Shown: positions 1-7,528 of the stretch, one piece after another
Layout: every line of letters begins with the position of its first letter
Position numbering within the stretch: position 1 is the stretch's first letter
From: Propionibacteriaceae bacterium
GTDB taxonomy: Bacteria; Actinomycetota; Actinomycetes; Propionibacteriales; Propionibacteriaceae
Direction: 5' to 3'
Assembly (NCBI GenBank): GCA_905372155.1
Contig: CAJPNZ010000095.1
Span: forward strand, 1 to 12,222
Length of the DNA stretch: 12,222 nucleotides
The notes under the pieces: generated by a model
Database searches by the model: none
What the model was told of the DNA's origin: nothing
What the model saw: the letters and a program-made list of their open reading frames with translations, nothing else
Position numbers and translations under genes: made by a program

Positions 1-164
1 CACCGCAGCCCGAACCCAGCTCGCGACGACTTGACAAACATAGGAGATTCAACGGCCTCATCGAACTCCACCGACGCATCGCCCGCGGCTTCCGTAACCC
101 CGACAACTACCGCCTCAGAATGCTCCTCATCGCCGGCGGACTCCACACCCAACGATGAAGAGCC
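1..164 (+). mobile_element. Right end of an ISL3-type insertion sequence
   Basis: Transposase-coding DNA ends at 158, and GAAGAGCC occupies 157-164. ISL3 elements typically begin GGCTCTTC, which is the reverse complement of these bases, so the element probably stops at about 164. The other end and any 8-bp target duplication are outside the window, so the exact border is inferred. Confidence 0.5.
3..158 (+). pseudogene. C-terminal end of an ISL3-family transposase (partial at the left edge)
   Basis: Frame 3 is open from the window edge to the TGA at 156-158. It reads FNGLIELHRRIARGFRN followed by DNYRLRMLLIAGGL, the conserved C-terminal signature of ISL3-type DDE transposases. The rest lies outside the window, so it cannot be said whether the full gene is intact. 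The overlapping frame starting at the TTG at 31 is a shadow. The stop is followed at once by the likely end of the element. Family assignment is from recalled consensus and is fairly secure for this short segment. Confidence 0.75.
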
Positions 165-742
165 AGATTTCGTGGGTATCGAACGCTTTCGCTTCATGGA
201 CACTAGCGGTGTCTTAGGGTCGTGGCAACAGTGCTTGTCAGGGAGGGTATGGTGCAGTGTATGGCGGAACCGGGCGGCTATCGCTAAGAGGATGGCAGAA
301 AGGGATGCTCACTGCGGCGGACCGCGGGATCGGATCATGGTGGATCGGTTTCAGTGGTTTGCCCGGAGGGGTACGCCACACGTAGCCGGAGAGCGCGGGT
401 ATCAGCCCGCGTGGCAACTGATGTGAATACACCTGAAACGCCGAACCCTGACTAAAGACCCCGCAAATCAATGTGCCGCATCGGGTCCTCAAAGACCCCT
501 GAGTGCAGGTAGGTCTTGAAGCATTCCAAGACATCCTTATCGAATTCGTCGCGGGGACCAAGGGTGGGGCTTGTGATGGTCGGTCTAGAGAATCTGGGTG
601 AAGGGCTCCCCGCAGCAACCGCAGGGAGCGGATGTGTTCTGCAAGAGCTGTTCTACACCAAGGTTTTGGTGTACTCGTACCAAGAAGGCTCTGGCCCGCC
701 ACAAGAGTCATGCTGCGCTCCAGACGCGACTGGAGGTTGGCC
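165..742. other. Gene-poor stretch between two insertion sequences
   Basis: I see no convincing gene here. Short frames exist on both strands but lack ribosome sites, recognisable motifs and the strong third-position GC bias of true genes in this window. A small hairpin lies at 394-411 (CGCGGG, 6-base loop, CCCGCG) with no T-tract. Removing the downstream ISAs1 element joins this stretch to 2058 onward, and a minus-strand frame then stays open for about 294 codons (see findings). Most likely decayed DNA. Confidence 0.5.
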
Positions 743-2047
743 CAGGGGGTCGGCAAAGTGGGTGGGTGAGGGCGGCTGAGCGTTGACAGGGGTGGCGTGT
801 CGTTGAGGTGGGGCGCGGGCCCCGTAGGGACGATGAGTGGTGTCTAGTCATCCCTTTCGTCCTGGGAGCCCGCGCTGATGTCATCTTCCACCACGACCGT
901 TCTGTCACGCCAGCCCCTGGCCGAGGTTCTTAAGAACATGGACGACCCGCGTGATCGGCGGGGAGTACGCCACAGCCTGTTCACGGTGCTGTCACTGGCC
1001 ATCACCGGAGTGATGGCCGGGTGTCGCAGCCTGACGGCGATATGGGAGCACACCACCGATCTGACCGCCACCGACCTGGAGGCGGGCCAGGCCCTGCCGT
1101 CGGAGTCCACCATCCGCAGGGTGCTGAAGGACCTGGACCCCGCAGACCTCAACACCCATTTGAGGTCCTGGTTCTGTACACGTACCGGCACCGTCGCCGG
1201 TCGAAGGGTGATCGCGGTGGACGGCAAGACCATGCGTGGGGCCCGTACCAGCAAGGACCCGGCGCCTCATCTCCTCTCAGCCCTGGATCACGCCACCGGC
1301 ACGGTCCTGACCCAGGCGCGGGTGGCGGACAAGACCAACGAGAGCCCGGCGCTCAGGGAGCTTCTCGAACCGTTGGACCTGGACGGGGCGGTGGTCACCG
1401 CCGACGCCATGCACACCCAGGTAGACACCGCTCACTGGATCCACGATCAGGGTGGTCACTATCTTCTCACTGTCAAGAACAACCAGCCCGGTGTACGTAG
1501 GACGCTCAAGAAGCTGCCCTGGAAGAACGTTCCGTCAATCTCAAGCGTTGACACTTCTCGCGGGCGGCGGGTGCGGCGCACCGTCAAAGCGGTCGAGGCT
1601 CCCGCCTGGGTGGACTTCCCCGGGGCGGCTCAGGTGATCCAGGTCCGGCGCACCCGAACCACCAAGAATCGCAGGAACACAGGCAAGAACAGCAGCGGTA
1701 GCGCCAAGACGACGACTGCGGAGGTGGTCTACCTGGTCTGCTCTCTACCCATGACTGATGCCCAGCCCGAGACCATCACCGCCTGGATCCAAGGGCACTG
1801 GGGAATCGAGAACCGGCTCCACTGGGTCAGAGACATGGTCTTCGACGAGGACCACCACCAGCTGCGCACCGCTAACGGCCCCGAGATCATGGCCGCCCTG
1901 CGCAACCTGGCCATCAGCCTCATCCGACTGGCCTACGGCGTCCAAGCCGCCATCGCCTCAACCACCAGGTCCCTATCACGACAACCAAAACGCGCCATCA
2001 AGCTACTCACCCAAACAACCACCTAAACCGACTTTGCCGACCCCCTG
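743..2047 (+). mobile_element. Complete ISAs1-family insertion sequence with 10-bp target duplication
   Basis: The ends are perfect 17-bp inverted repeats: CAGGGGGTCGGCAAAGT at 743-759 and its reverse complement at 2031-2047. The flanking 10 bases GAGGTTGGCC are duplicated exactly at 733-742 and 2048-2057. The 1305-bp element holds a single full-length transposase. Element length, one-gene layout and 8-10 bp duplications are normal for ISAs1. The perfect duplication and intact gene point to a recent, probably still functional insertion. Confidence 0.95.
878..2026 (+). CDS. ISAs1-family transposase
   Basis: This 382-residue protein is full length for ISAs1 transposases. Family signatures appear in order: an N-terminal MDDPRDRRGVRH block with a following hydrophobic helix, STIRRVLKDLD near residue 80, IAVDGKTMRGAR near 115, VVTADAMHTQ near 170, LLTVKNNQP near 200, and a C-terminal HWGIENRLHWVRD block followed by MAALRNLAISLIRLA. 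The Asp of VDGKT, the Asp of TADAM and the Glu of IENRLHW are the expected DDE catalytic residues. The ATG at 878 is preceded by GGGAG about 9 bases upstream. The gene lies entirely between the terminal repeats at 743-759 and 2031-2047. It serves only transposition and is unrelated to the peptide cluster downstream. Confidence 0.97.
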   Translation: MSSSTTTVLSRQPLAEVLKNMDDPRDRRGVRHSLFTVLSLAITGVMAGCRSLTAIWEHTTDLTATDLEAGQALPSESTIRRVLKDLDPADLNTHLRSWFCTRTGTVAGRRVIAVDGKTMRGARTSKDPAPHLLSALDHATGTVLTQARVADKTNESPALRELLEPLDLDGAVVTADAMHTQVDTAHWIHDQGGHYLLTVKNNQPGVRRTLKKLPWKNVPSISSVDTSRGRRVRRTVKAVEAPAWVDFPGAAQVIQVRRTRTTKNRRNTGKNSSGSAKTTTAEVVYLVCSLPMTDAQPETITAWIQGHWGIENRLHWVRDMVFDEDHHQLRTANGPEIMAALRNLAISLIRLAYGVQAAIASTTRSLSRQPKRAIKLLTQTTT

Positions 2048-2057
2048 GAGGTTGGCC

Positions 2058-2740
2058 GGACCAAACTTGGCGGGGCAGCGTGCCCACCCTAGTTCGTGGG
2101 GATGGCCAGCACTGGTTGACTGCCCCTGAGGAAGCGGATGATCGTAGGACCCCGAGGCACTGGCAGGCGTGACCCCTGGATCACTTCGGGAATCCATAGA
2201 CGCCACGGCGGCAGAACCTGGAAGAGGGGCACAGCCATCCGGCTCCGTGGACGATCCTCGCTGCATCTGTTGGGCAATGAGGAAACCTCTGAGGGCTTGT
2301 GTGAACTGTCGATCACAACCGACACCATCCCCTGATGTGATGCAGGGGTTCCTGTGACCTGGGGTCACGGTTTCGAAGATGCGCCTGCATGCTGCGCTCG
2401 CCCCGGCAACCGACACCAAGGGTATGGTTCTGCTCATCCTCGCTCTACCGCAAGGGGACGGGGGACCCCAATAGAGGACATCAGGTGAGCTGAACCTGTG
2501 ACCACATCTTTGCCCTGAAGGGCATCCAGATCACCACACGCACCAGCTGGTGCCACAGACGCCATCACCGAAGAGGCTGAGTTGGCCATCCCAGAGCAAC
2601 CCTAGGATGATTTAAACCCCATGCAAAGCATACGACGCCTACTTCATTGCTTCCATCAGTTGACACCAAGCGGGTCTAGCGGCCACCCCAGACCGTTGGT
2701 ATCGTCGTGAGCGTTTGCGAGACGCAGTAAGGAGATGGTC
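2058..2740. other. Gene-poor stretch between the ISAs1 element and the LAP cluster
   Basis: No gene is supported in this stretch. It contains a small perfect hairpin at 2354-2368 (GTGACC, TGG, GGTCAC), several short overlapping frames on both strands without ribosome sites, and at its end the ribosome site of the dehydrogenase (TAAGGAG, 2728-2734). The cluster promoter must lie here or further upstream. A TTGACA at 2660-2665 is present, but no convincing -10 box sits at the right distance. Codon-like periodicity is not evident, which suggests decayed or regulatory DNA. Confidence 0.45.
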
Positions 2741-3655
2741 ATGGGAGATGTACCCGGCGGCTTGAAGAAGGCCAGTTCTGCTATAACCTCGTATCGAGCC
2801 CAGAGCCCTGGAACCGAGGGGGTGGGCTTTCGTACGCACCAGTTCCGGTGTGACAACACCGGTGGCGACTGCCTCTCCAGTCCTGCGGTCGACTTCCTGC
2901 TGGCCTCACGGATTGGCCGCGGGGATATGGAGTTCAATGTCTCAGTCGGGGACTATTTCGTCGACCCGATGATTGTGACCTACGGCGAGATGGATCGTGA
3001 CTCGCTGGCGTCGGACACCGTCGAACTGCCCAAGTCCAGCAAATTACGTACTCCCCTCGAACAGGTGATAGCGCGCCGTCGGAGCGGACGTAACTACACC
3101 GGGGAAGCATTGGACTTGCGTGATGTGGCCACCTTCTTACGGGGAGCCGCGGGCGTTACGGGTCATATGGAGGTTCCGCGAGCTAGCGGGGACATGGTCC
3201 GATACAATTTGCGCGCCGTCCCCTCGGGTGGCGGACTCTATCCCGTGTCGGTCTTCATGGCAGTCCTCCGAGTCGGCGGGTTGGACAGAGGCGTGTACCG
3301 CTATGCCCCTCTGCTCGATCGTTTGGTGCCGGTTGCAGGTGAGCGTGGGTGTCAAGATGTGAGGAGCGCTTTGGCCGGCGACCTTGCTGCTGAACAATCT
3401 GATGCGGCTGGGGTACACTTGGTATTCGTGATATCCCCATGGCGCTCCATGCGGAAGTACGGCCCGCGAGGGTTGCGTTTTACTCTTCAAGAAGTGGGTG
3501 CGATTGCACAACAGATCAATTTGATCTGCACTGGTTTGGGTCTCGCCTCGGTCGAGTCATCCAGCTTCTACGAGGACGAACTCAATCAAGCTCTCAATCT
3601 CGACGGGACCTTTGAAACCGCTACCCATACGATGACTGTTGGCGTAGAAGCCTAA
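2741..3655 (+). CDS. SagB-type FMN-dependent dehydrogenase of a LAP/TOMM cluster
   Basis: This nitroreductase-fold enzyme (304 aa) would oxidise azolines to aromatic thiazoles and oxazoles on the precursor peptide, using FMN. Visible family marks are RRRSGRNY at about residues 112-119 (flavin phosphate contact), RAVPSGGGLYP at 158-168, and KYGPRGLRF near 239-247 followed by the helix EVGAIAQQINLICTGLGL; a C-terminal DDEL-like DELNQALNLD block also fits. I chose the ATG at 2741 because AAGGAG ends 6 bases upstream; the ATG at 2735 would abut it. It is the first gene of a five-gene + strand run, 19 bases ahead of the SagC-like gene. It contains TTA codons (for example 3043-3045) and other A/T-ending codons, unlike the metal genes at the right. 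The family is clear; whether the enzyme is active cannot be told from sequence. Confidence 0.9.
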   Translation: MGDVPGGLKKASSAITSYRAQSPGTEGVGFRTHQFRCDNTGGDCLSSPAVDFLLASRIGRGDMEFNVSVGDYFVDPMIVTYGEMDRDSLASDTVELPKSSKLRTPLEQVIARRRSGRNYTGEALDLRDVATFLRGAAGVTGHMEVPRASGDMVRYNLRAVPSGGGLYPVSVFMAVLRVGGLDRGVYRYAPLLDRLVPVAGERGCQDVRSALAGDLAAEQSDAAGVHLVFVISPWRSMRKYGPRGLRFTLQEVGAIAQQINLICTGLGLASVESSSFYEDELNQALNLDGTFETATHTMTVGVEA

Positions 3656-3674
3656 GCCGTGACAGGAGCCGAAA

Positions 3675-4679
3675 ATGAACAACCAATTCTCTCCGGGTCT
3701 GACGATGATCCCCTACTCGATGGATCGAGTTGAGTTCCGCCGGGGTGTATGGAATGCCGAGAGCACTATTCTTGAGGATGACGATGCCACCGGGACGCTT
3801 TGGCCGGTCCTCGACCTTCTAAACCAAGGCTTTGAACCGTCGGAGATCGTATCAAAGATTCCAGGTTTAACTCGGGGCGCCCTAGATGACGTGGTGTCCC
3901 ACCTGATCACCATCGGGGTTCTGGTGCAGGAAGACGCGGAATCGGGGAGCTCTGTCAAGGCTGTCAGGTCTGTATGGGTCTTCAGCGACGAAGCAGCTCT
4001 CTCCGACCAAATCCGGTGGATACTCGACGAGGAGGGCCTGCAGGTCACAGTGATCGACAACGATACGCAGCCGTCGTCGCAACTTTTCGCCAGCCTTCAC
4101 CTCGGCGAGTCGACCGATGAACTACTCATGGAGCAGCAGGCACTCGAAGTTGCGTCAGCGCGGGATACAGCCGCAGATCCGTTCTTGATCGTGGCCTTAG
4201 CACAGAACAACCCGGCCATGCTGCGAACTCTAGACCTTTTAGCGCGCCGTGCTGGGCTCGCATGGCTCCACGCGGTCGTCGATGGCCCTGCGCTCTATGT
4301 GGGGCCGTTCATCGTCCCCGGCGTTACCGCTTCATACAGAACATTCGAGCAGCGGGTTGCGATGAACTTGCGGGAACGACAGAGCTATCTGTCATGGATG
4401 CGTGCTGCTGCCGCCGACAAGGTCAAGACCGGGAGTTCTGCCATGAGGGCGTCCGCGCGTACGTTGCTGGCCGCCCACACCGCCTACGAAGCCGCCAACA
4501 TCGCGCGAGGCGGGCTCTACGCGACACGCAACAAGGTGCTTTCTGTATATCTCCCTACGATGGAGATCGCCTTCAATGACGTCCTTCCCATGGCCAAGTT
4601 TGATGCTGCTTCACAGTTCGACGCCGCTCCAGACCTCTATTACGACATCCGTGAGTGGCTTGTTGGAGACGAGCGATGA
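3675..4679 (+). CDS. SagC-like leader-binding cyclodehydratase partner (E1-like/Ocin-ThiF type)
   Basis: The 334-residue protein matches the TOMM leader-binding/cyclodehydratase-domain family by layout. An N-terminal winged-helix-like region (about 8-85, ending in VVSHLITIGVLVQED) resembles the PqqD-like recognition element that grips precursor leaders. A degenerate E1/ThiF-like middle follows. The block GPALYVGPFIVPG at 204-216, followed by SYRTFEQR, is the usual family signature. Its role would be to bind the leader and activate the YcaO protein encoded next. The protein has no cysteine at all, so the zinc-binding CxxC pairs and the usual Cys after the VPG motif are absent (SYR here). The ATG at 3675 has AGGAG 6 bases upstream. 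The stop overlaps the YcaO start (ATGA, 4676-4679), suggesting translational coupling. Assignment rests on motif and neighbourhood; sequence divergence is high. Confidence 0.82.
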   Translation: MNNQFSPGLTMIPYSMDRVEFRRGVWNAESTILEDDDATGTLWPVLDLLNQGFEPSEIVSKIPGLTRGALDDVVSHLITIGVLVQEDAESGSSVKAVRSVWVFSDEAALSDQIRWILDEEGLQVTVIDNDTQPSSQLFASLHLGESTDELLMEQQALEVASARDTAADPFLIVALAQNNPAMLRTLDLLARRAGLAWLHAVVDGPALYVGPFIVPGVTASYRTFEQRVAMNLRERQSYLSWMRAAAADKVKTGSSAMRASARTLLAAHTAYEAANIARGGLYATRNKVLSVYLPTMEIAFNDVLPMAKFDAASQFDAAPDLYYDIREWLVGDER

Positions 4680-6001
4680 GACTCAGGTTGGACAGCGATC
4701 CGATTGAGGCCGCAGCCCGGCTCAAGCGCCGCACCTATAGCCCGTTATGTGGCTTGGTGACCTCCGTCGGTTACTCGCTTCGTCCAATGCGAGGGCCTCG
4801 TGTCCGCGTTAACGGGGGCGAGTTGACGGGTATGCACGCGCTGATCGGACGACCCGACCCGAAGCCTGGCAGTTACCACATTGGAGGCGTGGGATTAAAC
4901 GAGTTCGAAGCCGAAATCAAGGTTTACGCCGAGGCGGTGGAGCGGTATTGCGCCGGGACCGGCATCCTCCATAGCCAGTACGAACGAAGGTGGGCCTCTC
5001 GGCACGACCTCATGGATCAGACGGACGACCCGATCCTCGACTTGGGCTCCCTAGGATTCTCTCACCCAACGGCGGGAGGACCGTTCGACAGCTACAGTGA
5101 CGACATGCCGATGACGTGGGTGAAGGCGCACCGGGTCGGAATGTCTCAGCCCGAATGGATCCCCGCGCAGTTCTTTTACCTTGGCTATAACCCGCGTCGG
5201 CACGATGGCGAGCCGTGGCTTGGGACGGCCGTGACCACAGGCACCGCCGTCCACACCACACGCGCTGCGGCAACCTTGGCCGCAGCCTACGAACTGATCC
5301 AAGTCGACGCCGCGATGGGGCTGTGGCATGGGACCGCCTCACCAGTGCGCATCAGCCTAGAGGGACCCCGCCTCCACCGAATCCGGCGGATCCTGCAACG
5401 ATCGGCCGGCCTTAGTCACGAGTTGCGCTTCTATTGGCTACCCGCGCCCGGGCTCCAAAACTTCACTATCGCCTGTATGATGCTCGGTACGGGGAAACAG
5501 GTTCCTCTCGTTGCGGTGGGTCTTGGGGCGGACGCGAACCTGGAGGGAGCCATGTACAAAGCCTTCCTTGAGTGCAGCGGTGTTCGAATGCTCGCAGTGT
5601 GGACCTCCTTCGACTCCGAATCGGCATCTTCCATGTCCACCGAGTCGATGCTCGACCTTGACTCGAATGTGTCCTACTACGCGCGGAACGCTCGCGCCGC
5701 CCAGGCCGCCGTCGACAAGTTCGACCTCGGAGCCTCCGCCCGAGCTACCGAACTCCCGGCAGACAATCCCCACACGGACACTGAGCTTGTGCGCGACGTC
5801 CTCAATGACATCACCTCGATCTCACACCTCTACGCAGAGGACTTCACCACCCGCGAAATCCAAAGCCTCGGGCTGCACTGCGTCCGACTTTGGGCGCCCG
5901 GGCTATTGGCCCTATCTTTGCCGAGCGCACCCATGAGACAACATCCGCGTTACGAAGCGTACGGGGGCTTCCGGAACACGCAACCACATCCCTACCCATA
6001 G
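4676..6001 (+). CDS. YcaO cyclodehydratase of the LAP/TOMM cluster (SagD-like)
   Basis: This 441-residue YcaO enzyme would use ATP to phosphorylate backbone amides and cyclise Cys/Ser/Thr of the precursor to azolines. Family marks are GGVGLNEFEAEIKVYAEAVE at about 70-89, continuing RYCAG; WIPAQFFYLGY (the W-x-P motif); GTAVHTTRAAATLAAAYELI, continuing QVDAAMGLWH, the region carrying nucleotide/Mg contacts; and GLGADANLEGAMYKAFLEC. The protein ends in PHPYP, an exact PxPxP, the C-terminal motif known to be important in azoline-forming YcaO proteins. I used the ATG at 4676, which has GGAG 7 bases upstream and overlaps the previous stop, rather than the in-frame ATG at 4655. C and D proteins are separate here, as in streptolysin S clusters, not fused. 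The CPBP gene follows 14 bases after the stop. Confidence 0.95.
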   Translation: MRLRLDSDPIEAAARLKRRTYSPLCGLVTSVGYSLRPMRGPRVRVNGGELTGMHALIGRPDPKPGSYHIGGVGLNEFEAEIKVYAEAVERYCAGTGILHSQYERRWASRHDLMDQTDDPILDLGSLGFSHPTAGGPFDSYSDDMPMTWVKAHRVGMSQPEWIPAQFFYLGYNPRRHDGEPWLGTAVTTGTAVHTTRAAATLAAAYELIQVDAAMGLWHGTASPVRISLEGPRLHRIRRILQRSAGLSHELRFYWLPAPGLQNFTIACMMLGTGKQVPLVAVGLGADANLEGAMYKAFLECSGVRMLAVWTSFDSESASSMSTESMLDLDSNVSYYARNARAAQAAVDKFDLGASARATELPADNPHTDTELVRDVLNDITSISHLYAEDFTTREIQSLGLHCVRLWAPGLLALSLPSAPMRQHPRYEAYGGFRNTQPHPYP

Positions 6002-6015
6002 GAGCCCTCCCCCGG

Positions 6016-6729
6016 ATGTCCACTTGGTCTTGTTTCGCCTTGATCTCGACAGCGCTAGTGAGTTGGTCCCCGGCTACTTTAGCGAAGATGGTAGGCAACC
6101 TCGTCAAGAGTATGGGTTATACCAGGATCTACCTCCTAGTTCTGGCCCTGCTGGCTACCACCTGTCTTGCGTTAACGCCGCCGCAAAACCTTCAACCGAC
6201 GCGCGGATGGGGCGGCATGCTGCTGGGGGTCCCTTTCGCTCTAGGCGGCCCTCTCATTGCCGCTGCTCTCGATGCTCGCATCGTTCGACGAGTAAATCTC
6301 GCTGCAGCACGGCGGGTTTCGAAGACCCCGCAGACTTCTCTATACCGTAGTGGGGATGCCAGCGCCCGACCCCCGGTCTGGGTCGCACACATGAAGGTTG
6401 CAAAGTCTGTCCAGAACATGCCTCTGTGGCAGCTACTGGTCGTCGGCGCTGGAGAAGAGATCGGATTCCGCATCGGGGTGCCGATCCTCGCCTTGAGGGC
6501 AACACCGCAATGGTTTGTCTTAGTCCTGCTAGGAGCAGCACTCTTCGCGTATGGGCACTCGGTGTTCGGTCGGGGACAAGTCCTCTCCAAGATCCCATTA
6601 GCAGTCCTTGGAACCGTTCTCTTTGTCCTGTGGGGTGCATGGGCCTGCGTCTTGGGACACTTGGTTTACAACATCCATTACTGGTGGTTACGAGACCGCG
6701 CCCGGGGCTCCAAGAGAGTGGCTGCATGA
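6016..6729 (+). CDS. CPBP-family intramembrane metalloprotease (SagE-like), intact motifs
   Basis: This 237-residue multi-pass membrane protein belongs to the CPBP/Abi family, related to Rce1. All three active-site motifs are present: EEIGFR with E147, E148 and R152; FAYGH with F177 and H181; and HLVYN with H215 and N219. They lie in or beside hydrophobic helices, and one or two more helices precede them (about 25-80). In streptolysin S-type clusters such proteins are proposed to cut the leader from the modified precursor and/or protect the producer, so cleavage after APGG of the peptide at 7525-7707 is the natural inference. The start is less certain: the ATG at 6016 has GGAG 11 bases upstream, and a longer in-frame extension into the YcaO gene is possible but unlikely. 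The stop overlaps the next start (ATGA, 6726-6729). Confidence 0.88.
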   Translation: MSTWSCFALISTALVSWSPATLAKMVGNLVKSMGYTRIYLLVLALLATTCLALTPPQNLQPTRGWGGMLLGVPFALGGPLIAAALDARIVRRVNLAAARRVSKTPQTSLYRSGDASARPPVWVAHMKVAKSVQNMPLWQLLVVGAGEEIGFRIGVPILALRATPQWFVLVLLGAALFAYGHSVFGRGQVLSKIPLAVLGTVLFVLWGAWACVLGHLVYNIHYWWLRDRARGSKRVAA

Positions 6730-7475
6730 TCGTCACGGTCGTAGCGATAACCCTATACATCACTTACTACTTCGCATTAAAACCCTTTCTGCGAAAGCTA
6801 TCCAGCAACGCTGCCAGGTCTGGACTGCCAATGTTGAGCATGGGGACCATCGCGGAACGACAAGCGTTCTTCCAGATGTCGCTGGTGGTGGGCGCCCACC
6901 TCGTGGTTGCGGCAACATTGATCATCATGGTCCTGCCGCTGTCTTGGTGGCACCGCCAAGCGGACCAGTTGGCAATCCAGGTCGGCCTCGTTCCCCTAGC
7001 CGTGCTCCTTGGAGTGGGGGAGAGCGTCGCATCTGGAGTCTTGGCGGAATGTGTCTACGGGCTGCTCAGACTGGTCGACATACATCGTATAGAGCGCGGT
7101 AGGCGATCACGCTTGGCCGCTGAAGCAATTGAAGCCAGCGCCGGTGGCTGGATGAAGACTATTCGACTTGCCATGAAGGTGAACCTGTGTGCCGGAACTA
7201 TCTTGTTGATCCTGCAATTGGCCTGTGAGGAGATCATCTTCCGCTTTCTCTTACCCAGATGTCTCCCAGGACAGATGTGGACCGCAGGCCTTCTCTTCGT
7301 TGTAATGCAATTCAGTGGGTTGAAGCGCCAAATAGGGGGCGTATTCGCTGCCGTCGGCGCGTGCGTGATGGCTGCTTCGCAGGGATACCTCGCCGCGCAA
7401 ACAGACTTTCTTCTCCCGCTGGTCGTCGCACACACGGTGATGTTCCTCAGTTCCTGGACCCTGACGAGCAAATAA
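6726..7475 (+). CDS. Second CPBP-like membrane protein with degraded catalytic motifs
   Basis: This 249-residue membrane protein has several hydrophobic segments: about 2-18, 50-75, 84-105, 155-165 and the C-terminal third. The first CPBP motif is kept (EEIIFR, E168, E169, R173). The second, FxxxH, reads FVVMQ, so the metal-binding His is Gln195. The third, HxxxN/D, keeps H236 but has Phe240 at the last position. It is therefore probably not an active protease by the standard mechanism, and a role as immunity protein, scaffold or partner of the intact CPBP protein is plausible. It starts in an ATGA overlap with that protein and is the last gene of the + strand operon. Its TAA stop at 7473-7475 lies within the A-run that forms the T-tract of the opposite-strand terminator. 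Family membership is fairly secure; function is open. Confidence 0.78.
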   Translation: MIVTVVAITLYITYYFALKPFLRKLSSNAARSGLPMLSMGTIAERQAFFQMSLVVGAHLVVAATLIIMVLPLSWWHRQADQLAIQVGLVPLAVLLGVGESVASGVLAECVYGLLRLVDIHRIERGRRSRLAAEAIEASAGGWMKTIRLAMKVNLCAGTILLILQLACEEIIFRFLLPRCLPGQMWTAGLLFVVMQFSGLKRQIGGVFAAVGACVMAASQGYLAAQTDFLLPLVVAHTVMFLSSWTLTSK

Positions 7476-7479
7476 AAAC

Positions 7480-7504
7480 GGGGTGGCACGAGGAGCGCCA
7501 CCCC
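7480..7504 (-). terminator. Rho-independent terminator of the precursor peptide gene
   Basis: An 8-bp GC-rich perfect stem (GGGGTGGC at 7480-7487 pairing with GCCACCCC at 7497-7504) with a 9-base loop is followed on the - strand by GTTTTTATTTG (7479 downward). That is a textbook intrinsic terminator for transcription coming from 7707. On the + strand there is no T-tract after the stem, so it should act mainly on the - strand. The T-tract overlaps the stop codon of the convergent CPBP-like gene. Confidence 0.85.
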
Positions 7505-7512
7505 AAGTGGGG

Positions 7513-7528
7513 CTGACCGGGTGGTCAG
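7513..7528. repeat. Small inverted repeat at the precursor stop codon
   Basis: CTGACC (7513-7518) and GGTCAG (7523-7528) form a perfect 6-bp stem with a 4-base loop. It overlaps the TGA stop of the precursor gene (7525-7527) and lies just ahead of the terminator on that strand. It may stabilise the transcript end or be incidental. Confidence 0.4.

Noticed and set aside
31..426. 131-codon frame starting TTG at 31
   Set aside because: Its first part overlaps in another frame the clear ISL3 transposase C-terminus ending at 158; the rest has no motif or ribosome site.
516..786. Small + strand frames before the ISAs1 element, one with several Cys and His
   Set aside because: No ribosome site, no regular zinc-finger spacing, and the rejoined frame after removing the IS stops soon; not supported as a gene.
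2660..2690. TTGACA at 2660-2665 as the -35 box of the LAP operon promoter
   Set aside because: No -10-like hexamer occurs 15-19 bases downstream; the bases there are GC-rich (CCACCCC).
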